DNA of 13,727 nucleotides, taken from Candidatus Pacearchaeota archaeon RBG_13_36_9. GTDB lineage: Archaea > Nanobdellota > Nanobdellia > Pacearchaeales > GW2011-AR1. The notes beneath the pieces were generated by a model. It did not search any database. It was given only the letters and a program-made list of their open reading frames with translations, and had not been told where the DNA came from. Shown here one piece after another: positions 1 to 4,533 of this stretch; position 1 is the first letter of the stretch; every line of letters begins with the position of its first letter. The position numbers were made by a program, and so were the translations under genes. Where the stretch lies: assembly GCA_001786395.1 (NCBI GenBank), contig MFWN01000055.1:298-14024 (forward strand). Reading direction: 5' to 3'.

Positions 1-70
1 GGTTTTTCTTTCTCCCACCCCCCAACGGCGGGAATTCGTAATTCAAAATAAGTATGCGTTTGGGGTTCAT
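1..70 (-). pseudogene. 5' end of a glycosyltransferase gene, running off the window (GT stub R1)
   Basis: Read from 70 downwards this encodes MNPKRILILNYEFPPLGGG, the N-terminal Rossmann strand and glycine loop of a family-4-like glycosyltransferase. Its ATG directly follows the TAA stop of the upstream gene, and a GGAGG-like site (83-87) lies about 12 nt before it. After the GGG codons the frame continues as RKKN instead of the AGNATYYLL seen in the other copies of this window, so similarity stops at about position 14. It may be a truncated stub like the others or an intact but divergent GT; the rest lies outside the window. Confidence 0.55.
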
Positions 71-640
71 TTAAGTGCTTGATCCTCCTATTAGTTTTTT
101 ACCTATAAGATGCTCAAGAAACTTGTCAGGCATCTCAGTTAATGGGTTTTTCCCAAAGTATTCCTCAATTGTATCCATGATTTCGTGAGCATGGTTGTTT
201 TCTAAGCAAGCATCTCTCCATCTTTCTTCATTTTCCAGGACAAAAGGCACGAAAAAGGCATAAGAATAACTGTGAAGGGTGCCTTTCATTATAGATGCCA
301 GTGCCAAAATACTTGCTTGTTGTTCTAGATTAAGCTTTTTTAGAATTTCCCTGTCTCTTTCACTAACATTCATTTTAAATAATTCTGCGATAGGGCCATC
401 TAAGTTTTGTCTATAACCTCCCTGTTCCATTAAATGACTTGTTAATCCAGAATAAACTCTTGTGCTAAATGTTCCAAATTCTTCCCAAGGATTATAAGAC
501 TCGGCAAGTGCTCTGTCGTAACCACTTAGATTCTCTGCAAAAGGCGGCTGTATTTTTCTTAGAATCTGGATAGCATGGTAATAAGCATCTGCTAAATTAG
601 GGTCTATATTTTCAATATGTTGTTTAATCTGTTCGTTCAT
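71..640 (-). CDS. Hypothetical 189-aa soluble protein
   Basis: I do not recognise this protein. It is predicted soluble and mostly helical, with no signal peptide, membrane segment or obvious catalytic motif. It has an aromatic-rich stretch near residues 44-65 (YNPWEEFGTFSTRVYSG) and a charged helical middle. The ATG at 640 is preceded by GGGGTGAT about 12 nt upstream, a plausible ribosome binding site, as expected for an internal operon gene. It lies 46 nt downstream of the small membrane protein on the same strand, with a stem-loop in the gap, and its stop codon abuts the ATG of the GT start at 70. Co-transcription with the AbrB-like and membrane genes is likely, but gives no function. Confidence 0.7.
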   Translation of the reverse strand: MNEQIKQHIENIDPNLADAYYHAIQILRKIQPPFAENLSGYDRALAESYNPWEEFGTFSTRVYSGLTSHLMEQGGYRQNLDGPIAELFKMNVSERDREILKKLNLEQQASILALASIMKGTLHSYSYAFFVPFVLENEERWRDACLENNHAHEIMDTIEEYFGKNPLTEMPDKFLEHLIGKKLIGGSST

Positions 641-660
641 TTTAATATAGAATCACCCCT

Positions 661-680
661 TGTCCTCTCCCCTAAGGACA
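661..680 (-). other. Intergenic stem-loop
   Basis: TGTCCT (661-666) and AGGACA (675-680) are perfect inverted arms around an 8-nt loop, in the gap between the membrane-protein stop and the ribosome binding site of the 189-aa gene. There is no T-run after it, so it is not a standard archaeal terminator. It could tune expression between the two genes. Confidence 0.35.
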
Positions 681-686
681 GATGTA

Positions 687-959
687 TTAGAAATAAGGGA
701 TATTTAAGGTTTGGGGTTGAATCTTAAGTTGAATAATAATTGAAAGAGCTTGAAGAAGAAATCCCAATGCTATTAAACCTAGCCCTGCTAAAAATCTAAT
801 TTTATTTATTTCTGTAACTGTAGCAGGCATTCCTGCGAATTTAATAGTCATGCCTCCATAGTCTTTAATTTTAGTTATCTCTAAAGAGACTGCCAAAAGA
901 ATGGTTCCTATTAGTCCTAAAATTAACCCTACTAAGCTAAGTAATAAAAGTCCTTTCAT
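687..959 (-). CDS. Small two-helix membrane protein (90 aa)
   Basis: The protein begins MKGLLLLSLVGLILGLIGT and has two hydrophobic segments, about residues 3-26 and 56-78, separated by a polar loop of about 30 residues (EITKIKDYGG... TVTEINK). A short polar tail follows. This fits a hairpin membrane protein of unknown function. I chose the ATG at 959 although the frame stays open to 1064, because the upstream stretch is out-of-frame coding for the AbrB-like gene: this ATG overlaps that gene's TGA stop as ATGA, the usual sign of translational coupling. It is probably expressed from the leaderless promoter at 1142-1150 together with the regulator. Confidence 0.7.
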   Translation of the reverse strand: MKGLLLLSLVGLILGLIGTILLAVSLEITKIKDYGGMTIKFAGMPATVTEINKIRFLAGLGLIALGFLLQALSIIIQLKIQPQTLNIPYF

Positions 960-1120
960 TTTTTCTTCAACAATATGCCTTTTTTTGTGACTTCTTCCTT
1001 CAATTCCTCTCCTTCTTTGAAGCCTGCTTTCTTGACTGCTTCTTTTGATAATATAACTTCCCATTTAAAATAATCATCTCCGCTTTTTGCTTTTCTGCTT
1101 ACATGCTTTTGAAGTTTCAT
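956..1120 (-). CDS. AbrB/SpoVT-like small DNA-binding protein (54 aa)
   Basis: The frame reads MKLQKHVSRKAKSG, then DDYFKWEVILSKEAVKKAG, then FEEGEELKEEVTKKGILLKKK. This matches the archaeal swapped-hairpin AbrB pattern: a KLQK-V-RK start, a strand followed by 'lp.e.vkklG', 'eGeel', and a final 'g.l.lkkk' strand. AbrB proteins of this size are dimeric DNA-binding regulators and are often antitoxins; here the neighbour is a small membrane protein overlapping by ATGA. The ATG at 1120 lies about 26 nt from a TATA-like box (1142-1150), so the transcript is probably leaderless. It faces the zinc-finger-like ORF across a palindrome-containing intergenic region and could regulate both. Assigned by motif reading only. 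Confidence 0.7.
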   Translation of the reverse strand: MKLQKHVSRKAKSGDDYFKWEVILSKEAVKKAGFKEGEELKEEVTKKGILLKKK

Positions 1121-1141
1121 AATAATCTAAGTTACTATTTC

Positions 1142-1190
1142 TTTATAAATATTTAGACGCCAAAAGGTTTATAAATAGTAGACGTCTACT
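1142..1190. promoter_or_regulatory. Divergent leaderless promoters with a 14-bp palindromic operator
   Basis: TTTATAAAT at 1142-1150 serves the minus-strand AbrB-like gene (start 1120, about 26 nt away). TTTATAAATA at 1168-1177 serves the plus-strand ORF (start 1197, about 25 nt away). Both spacings imply leaderless mRNAs. A perfect palindrome, AGTAGACGTCTACT, lies at 1177-1190 between the plus TATA box and its start, and a half-like TAGACG recurs at 1154-1159. An autoregulating AbrB protein binding here is a reasonable inference. Confidence 0.6.
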
Positions 1191-1196
1191 TTTATT

Positions 1197-1337
1197 ATGA
1201 AATACTGCACAAAATGCCTGGAGAATATTGATGAAGAGAATAAAGATGAAAAATGGAGCATGAGCATTACTAAAAAAGGTGGCAGAATTATTGAATTTGA
1301 GTGTTTTCACCTGGAATGCTGGAAGAGGTTCTTTTAG
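1197..1337 (+). CDS. Small zinc-finger-like protein (46 aa; frame reopens after TAG to 1391)
   Basis: The ORF starts MKYCTKCLENIDEEN and ends FECFHLECWKRFF. CxxC at residues 4-7 and HxxCW at residues 38-42 give a C-C-H-C ligand set resembling the PARP-type zinc finger of small archaeal and viral proteins. The start is leaderless, about 25 nt from TTTATAAATA. TAG at 1335-1337 stops the frame, but the next 17 codons stay open in the same frame (EAVEAGIRERVREVKIS) up to TAA at 1389-1391 and look like an amphipathic helix. The intact gene was therefore probably 64 codons and is now cut by a nonsense mutation, or TAG is read through. It converges on the AlbA_2 gene with 12 nt between ends. Relatives of its C-terminal part occur at 3110-3137 and 4346-4471. 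Confidence 0.6.
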   Translation: MKYCTKCLENIDEENKDEKWSMSITKKGGRIIEFECFHLECWKRFF

Positions 1338-1403
1338 GAGGCTGTTGAAGCAGGAATAAGGGAAAGGGTAAGAGAAGTTAAGATAAGCTAAAGAACTATT
1401 CTA

Positions 1404-2813
1404 TTATTTTAAAACTTCCCAATGGCCACCCTTGTCCGGACCTATTCTCTTGAGCAGGCCTAATTTTATTAATCTATTCAGATGATACTTAATTCCATCT
1501 TCTGTGATATTTTGGATTTTCTCAGCAAGTTCTCTTCTTGATATTCTCGGATTTTCTTTTATCAGTTCTAAAATTTTCTGGGTAGTTTTCTGGGTAGTTT
1601 TCTGGGTAGTTTTCTGGGTAGTTTTCTGGGTAGTTTTCTGGGTAGTCTTTTGGGTAGTCTTTTGGGTAGTTTCTTTCCCGGCAATTTTTCCTGCTTCTTC
1701 GAGCGTGGGCCTGAATAATGTTACTGCGAAGAATTTGCCAAACTGAAATTTTGGCTCTTTTAACCCTGCTTTTTTCATCGCTCCTTTAATCCTATTAATG
1801 CCGCTTCCAACCTGCTCAACCAAATCCAATTTCTGCAGCAAGCCAAAAACAAGCGGATTTCTTGACAAGCTTCTTTTTCCAAATTCTTCTTCTTTAATAA
1901 TCAATCCCCCGGGGTTGCTTACTTCAACTCTATCATCAAAAATATCTATTTGAATATTAGCGCCTTTTTCATTATAATCCCTGTGTGCTATTGCATTAAC
2001 TATGGCTTCTTTCAAAGCCCCATCTGGAATTTCCAAGATTTCTTTTCTTGGGCCAAAGCCTTCAATTTTATAAATCAGTTTCAAATTTTTATAAAAATAG
2101 TTTAAGACCTCATTATAATTTGTGAATATATCAGAATGAAAATCCTTTTTATCAATTATAAACTGCTTATCAATTCCCTTATACAAGACACAAGTTATAA
2201 TCGCATGCCTGAAGAATCCCTCAATATTATCGCAGAAGAATAAAACGCCTGCATTTTTGAATTTTCCAGTTTCTGTTAAAACACCCAGATTCTTCAGGAT
2301 GTCTTTATCAGGTATTGTCCTGCTAAGCCCTGCTTTTTTTATGAACTCTTCAAATTTTGATTTACTAAAGTCATTCTCAAAACTAAACTCCTTATTGATA
2401 GATTCATCAAAAAGTATTTTTCCCTCTTTATTAAAAAACTCTCTTATTTCATCAGTTGATAATTTTTGAGAGTTGCTTCCCTGCCTTAAAAAGAATCCAG
2501 CAGAGCATCTATAAGGCTTATTAATTCCTTCTTCAACATTAATAATAAGAAGATTATCAACTGTTTCAAGTTCAACATGAATATGAGGGTCGCAGTTTCT
2601 TGCCAGGTCCTGAATTTCTGACTTTAGCTTATTTGTTGTTTGTATCCCTTTAACTTCTCCTTTGTCATTAACTCCCAAAAGTATTCTTCCTCCTTCAGAA
2701 TTAGCAAGGGCAACTAATTCCTTTGACAAATTTTTAGGGTCAAATGACTCTTTAAACTCGGTCTTAAATCCTTCACCTTCCTGCAAAATAAATTCAAGCT
2801 CTTTTTTATCCAT
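1404..2813 (-). CDS. AlbA_2 (Schlafen-like) / ATPase-like / winged-helix regulator
   Basis: 469 aa from the ATG at 2813, chosen because a TTTAAAT box (2836-2842) lies about 26 nt upstream; an in-frame TTG at 2831 would add six residues. About residues 6-115 form an AlbA_2 domain (GFKTEFKESFD..., VALANSEGGRILLGV, RQGSNS). A COG2865-type ATPase-like core follows, with EAIVNAIAHRDY near 269-280, DDRVEVSNPGG near 293-303 and VGSGINRI at 335-342. Eight perfect TTQK repeats (382-413) link to a C-terminal winged helix (ISRRELAEKI..., IKYHLNRLIKLGLLKRIG). Such proteins are predicted transcriptional regulators; some AlbA_2 proteins sit in defence loci. It converges with the zinc-finger-like ORF, and a deleted remnant of a second copy lies at 3138-3188. 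Confidence 0.85.
   Translation of the reverse strand: MDKKELEFILQEGEGFKTEFKESFDPKNLSKELVALANSEGGRILLGVNDKGEVKGIQTTNKLKSEIQDLARNCDPHIHVELETVDNLLIINVEEGINKPYRCSAGFFLRQGSNSQKLSTDEIREFFNKEGKILFDESINKEFSFENDFSKSKFEEFIKKAGLSRTIPDKDILKNLGVLTETGKFKNAGVLFFCDNIEGFFRHAIITCVLYKGIDKQFIIDKKDFHSDIFTNYNEVLNYFYKNLKLIYKIEGFGPRKEILEIPDGALKEAIVNAIAHRDYNEKGANIQIDIFDDRVEVSNPGGLIIKEEEFGKRSLSRNPLVFGLLQKLDLVEQVGSGINRIKGAMKKAGLKEPKFQFGKFFAVTLFRPTLEEAGKIAGKETTQKTTQKTTQKTTQKTTQKTTQKTTQKTTQKILELIKENPRISRRELAEKIQNITEDGIKYHLNRLIKLGLLKRIGPDKGGHWEVLK
1575..1670 (-). repeat. Eight tandem 12-bp repeats encoding TTQK
   Basis: GGGTAG recurs on the plus strand at 1580, 1592, 1604, 1616, 1628, 1640, 1652 and 1664, a strict 12-bp period. 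Each unit encodes Thr-Thr-Gln-Lys on the minus strand. The six units at 1575-1646 are near-identical; the two nearest the upstream (N-terminal) side carry a C/T variant. Because the unit is a multiple of three, gain or loss of copies keeps the frame and only changes linker length between the ATPase-like core and the winged helix. KTTQ-rich linkers are known in this family. Confidence 0.95.
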
Positions 2814-2835
2814 GAATATTATAAAGAACAAATGG

Positions 2836-2842
2836 ATTTAAA
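2836..2842 (-). promoter_or_regulatory. TATA box of the AlbA_2 gene
   Basis: On the minus strand GAAACC-TTTAAAT resembles BRE plus TATA, about 26 nt before the ATG at 2813. This supports a leaderless start there instead of the upstream TTG. Confidence 0.5.
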
Positions 2843-2851
2843 GGTTTCTCT

Positions 2852-3037
2852 TTAGTTTTGTGCTGTTGAGCTTGTTACAAGATCTATTCCTAAATCTTTA
2901 TACTCTGGTTTTGAAAATTCTTTCAATAAGTAGTAAGTGGCATTCCCAGCTCCCCCTCCCAATGGAGGAAACTCATAGTTTAAGATAAGTATGTTTTTCT
3001 TGCTTTCGCTTCTAGGATAATTCTCTTTGGAGGGCAT
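2852..3037 (-). pseudogene. Truncated glycosyltransferase, N-terminal 61 codons (GT stub R2)
   Basis: The longest GT remnant. It reads MPSKENYPRSESKKN, then ILILNYEFPPLGGGAGNATY, then YLLKEFSK...DLGIDLVTSS, and ends TAQN-stop. This is the first beta-alpha-beta unit of a family-4-like GT-B enzyme (nucleotide-sugar transfer to a glycan or lipid carrier, at the inner membrane face). The family is normally about 350-400 residues, so more than 80% is missing. Similarity ends after VTSS, about 20 nt before the TATA box of the AlbA_2 gene, which thus sits where the GT would continue. The fragment has a start and an open frame, so a peptide is possible, but it lacks the acceptor and donor sites. I call it a pseudogene. 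Confidence 0.8.
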
Positions 3038-3064
3038 GATAAAAAAACGAATATAAAGCTTCTA

Positions 3065-3087
3065 TTTTACCGGGATTCCCGGTAAAA
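3065..3087. promoter_or_regulatory. 23-bp palindrome upstream of GT stub R2
   Basis: TTTTACCGGGA (3065-3075) and TCCCGGTAAAA (3077-3087) are perfect inverted arms around one central T. The centre is too tight for an RNA hairpin, so a dimeric DNA-binding protein site is more likely. It lies 28 bp upstream of the stub's ATG and is GC-rich compared with its surroundings. The binding protein is unknown. Confidence 0.6.
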
Positions 3088-3109
3088 ATGATGTTTAACT
3101 GCTTAAGTC

Positions 3110-3137
3110 CATTTTAAGGAGTTTTATGGGAGAGTGA
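3110..3137 (+). pseudogene. Remnant of a zinc-finger-like gene, last nine codons
   Basis: The frame CAT TTT AAG GAG TTT TAT GGG AGA GTG encodes HFKEFYGRV. The zinc-finger-like remnant at 4346-4471 ends HLKEYFGRV at the corresponding place. Nothing of the gene survives further upstream. It abuts an inverted AlbA_2 remnant, the same convergent order as the intact pair at 1197-2813. Confidence 0.5.
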
Positions 3138-3188
3138 AACTTCCCAATGGCCGCCTTTATCAGGGCTAAATAATGTTACTACGAAGCC
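3138..3188 (-). pseudogene. Remnant of a second AlbA_2 regulator with internal deletion
   Basis: The minus strand encodes GFVVTLFSPDKGGHWEV. Its first half matches FFAVTLFRP near the end of the AlbA_2 core and its second half the C-terminal PDKGGHWEV of the intact protein. In the intact gene these segments are about 270 bp further apart, separated by the TTQK repeats and the winged helix, which are missing here. The DNA shares AAACTTCCCAATGGCC (1412-1427 and 3137-3152) and AATAATGTTACT (1714-1725 and 3169-3180) with the intact copy. Confidence 0.75.
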
Positions 3189-3205
3189 GAAAGATTTAAA
3201 AAGAT

Positions 3206-3231
3206 TTATATACATAATATTATGTATATAA
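3206..3231 (+). promoter_or_regulatory. 26-bp perfect palindrome over the promoter of MNT/HEPN pair A
   Basis: The arms are mirror-complementary from 3206 to 3231 around a centre at 3218/3219 (central ACATAATATTATGT). The left arm contains the TATA box (TTTATATA, 3205-3212), 26-29 nt before the ATG at 3236, so a bound dimer would block transcription factor access. Autoregulation by the winged-helix domain of the first gene is the likely use. Confidence 0.7.
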
Positions 3232-3235
3232 GTAC

Positions 3236-3808
3236 ATGATAACCGAAGAGAAGATAATAAGGCTTTTTATTGAAGAAAAAGAACCAAAGACAATCCGGGA
3301 AATATCGAAAAAAATAAAAGCAGATTATAAAATAATCTATACTGCGGCAAAAAGGCTTTTGGAGAAAAAGATACTTTTAGGCAGAGAGGTGGGAAAAAGC
3401 ATCCTATGCGAGCTAAACCCTTCTTATTATGGAATTGAGATATATTCTGCTGAACACAGAAGAAAAGAAGAGCTCCTTAAAAATAAGAACATCAGCTTAA
3501 TGTACAGGGAAGTTATTAAGAATGCCGGTGCATTTTTCGTCTTTATCATATTTGGCTCTTATGCAAAGGGGAAGGAAACAGCTAATTCAGATATTGACAT
3601 TATAATAATCTCTAATGAAAAAGAGATTGAAAAAAAAGTAAATGAGATGCTTTCACTTATGCCCCTGAAAACTCATGCGCTTTTTTTTACAGAAGAAGAG
3701 TTTATAAGAATGAAAGACTCTAAAAAGTCAAATGTTGTTAAAGAGGCTGTAGAAAACAATATAATTTTATATGGAATAGAAAATTATTACCTAATAAAAA
3801 ATGCTTGA
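3236..3808 (+). CDS. Winged-helix minimal nucleotidyltransferase, antitoxin of pair A
   Basis: 190 aa. An N-terminal winged helix (about 5-60: TIREISKKIKADYKIIYTAAKRLLEKK) precedes a minimal nucleotidyltransferase (MNT) domain. The catalytic signature GSYAKGKETANSDIDI starts at Gly107, a canonical GSx10DxD with metal ligands Asp119 and Asp121. In the MNT/HEPN family such proteins act as antitoxins; in the Shewanella MntA/HepT pair the MNT transfers AMP groups to a HEPN tyrosine. The leaderless ATG lies under a palindromic promoter, and the HEPN gene overlaps the end by 8 nt, so the pair is coupled. The added winged helix suggests it also represses its own promoter. Pair C is its closest relative here (both end NYY.I.KNA-like). 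Confidence 0.88.
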   Translation: MITEEKIIRLFIEEKEPKTIREISKKIKADYKIIYTAAKRLLEKKILLGREVGKSILCELNPSYYGIEIYSAEHRRKEELLKNKNISLMYREVIKNAGAFFVFIIFGSYAKGKETANSDIDIIIISNEKEIEKKVNEMLSLMPLKTHALFFTEEEFIRMKDSKKSNVVKEAVENNIILYGIENYYLIKNA

Positions 3809-4340
3809 TGAAAAAAGAATAAAAGAAGCAGAATCTAATGTAAGGCAATACTTAGCTGAAGGCCTGATTAAAAAGCAGGAAAACCGGACTGCAAAAGAAA
3901 TGTATCTCGAAAACAGCAATCTATCATTAGAGACTGCTCAAAAGCTGCTCTCCTTGGAAACTAATATTTACAAGCCTTACCTTTGGGTTATTATCTCTTC
4001 TTATTATTCTATGTACTACATTGCAAACGCGGTTTTGCTAGAGTTCGGATATAAAGTAGGAGATAAAATAAGCCATAAGGTTACAAGTGACGCACTGATT
4101 GTTTTTGCGAGAAATAAGCTTAAAAAGGAATTAATAGAAGGGTACGAAAACATTAAAGAAGATGCCCTTGAATTGATTTCGCAAAAGACAGACAATCTAT
4201 TGCAGTCGTTTGATTTGGAAAGGGAGAAGAGGTCTAAATTTCAATACCAGATGGACGAAAAAGCCAAGCAGTCAAAAGCGCTCACTTCCCTGGAAAGAGC
4301 AAAGGAATTTGTTTTTGAGATGAAAAAATTATTGAGCTAA
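3801..4340 (+). CDS. HEPN-domain toxin of pair A
   Basis: 179 aa, all-helical, with the HEPN core SSYYSMYYIANAVLLEFGYK near residues 66-85 and a C-terminal helix carrying EKRSKFQYQM. Canonical HEPN RNases have R-x4-6-H; here the motif is R-x4-Y (Arg144, Tyr149), as in the UPF0332-like branch. HEPN proteins of this pair type are RNA-cleaving toxins, so the role is inferred from family and context. The Tyr is a candidate site of modification by the partner nucleotidyltransferase. The start overlaps the antitoxin gene (ATGCTTGA), so translation is coupled. A zinc-finger-like remnant follows directly. Confidence 0.85.
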   Translation: MLDEKRIKEAESNVRQYLAEGLIKKQENRTAKEMYLENSNLSLETAQKLLSLETNIYKPYLWVIISSYYSMYYIANAVLLEFGYKVGDKISHKVTSDALIVFARNKLKKELIEGYENIKEDALELISQKTDNLLQSFDLEREKRSKFQYQMDEKAKQSKALTSLERAKEFVFEMKKLLS

Positions 4341-4345
4341 TTTCT

Positions 4346-4471
4346 AATAAAGATGTTAATTGCGAGTATGTAATGCTGATTGCAAAAAAAGGAAAGAAGA
4401 TTATTGAATTTTTTATGTTTCATAAGAAATGCTGGGTGGGGCATTTAAAAGAGTATTTTGGGAGAGTGTGA
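4346..4471 (+). pseudogene. 5'-truncated zinc-finger-like gene fragment
   Basis: The frame encodes NKDVNCEYVMLIAKKGKKII, then EFFMFHKKCWVGHLKEYFGRV and TGA (4469-4471). It aligns with the 46-aa ORF at 1197 over the KKGG.IIEF..FH..CW core, but the N-terminal CxxC part is gone: upstream the frame runs into the HEPN gene with no usable start. The last HxxCW ligands remain. Fusion to the 3' end of the toxin gene suggests pair A was inserted into this gene. Confidence 0.65.
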
Positions 4472-4503
4472 AGATTTTTCGTCAGTACGAAGTAATCATA
4501 AAT

Positions 4504-4511
4504 GTTTAAAT
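4504..4511 (+). promoter_or_regulatory. TATA box of the secreted beta-helix protein
   Basis: GTTTAAAT lies about 26 nt before the ATG at 4534, fitting a leaderless transcript, and argues for that ATG over the in-frame GTG at 4525. Confidence 0.5.
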
Positions 4512-4533
4512 AGAAGAGGAATATGTGAGACTT

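Noticed and set aside
1060..1064. Start of the small membrane protein at 1064, adding 35 basic residues
   Set aside because: The extension is the AbrB-like gene read in another frame; the ATGA overlap at 956-959 gives a better start.
1335..1391. Pyrrolysine-coding TAG
   Set aside because: TAG serves as the ordinary stop of the HEPN gene at 10298, and no recoding gene is in the window; kept only as a low-probability option in the finding.
1575..1670. CRISPR-like tandem array
   Set aside because: 12-bp units with no spacers, in frame inside a coding region.
1504..1746. Plus-strand 80-codon frame with repeated FWVV
   Set aside because: It is the antisense reading of the TTQK minisatellite and surrounding AlbA_2 codons.
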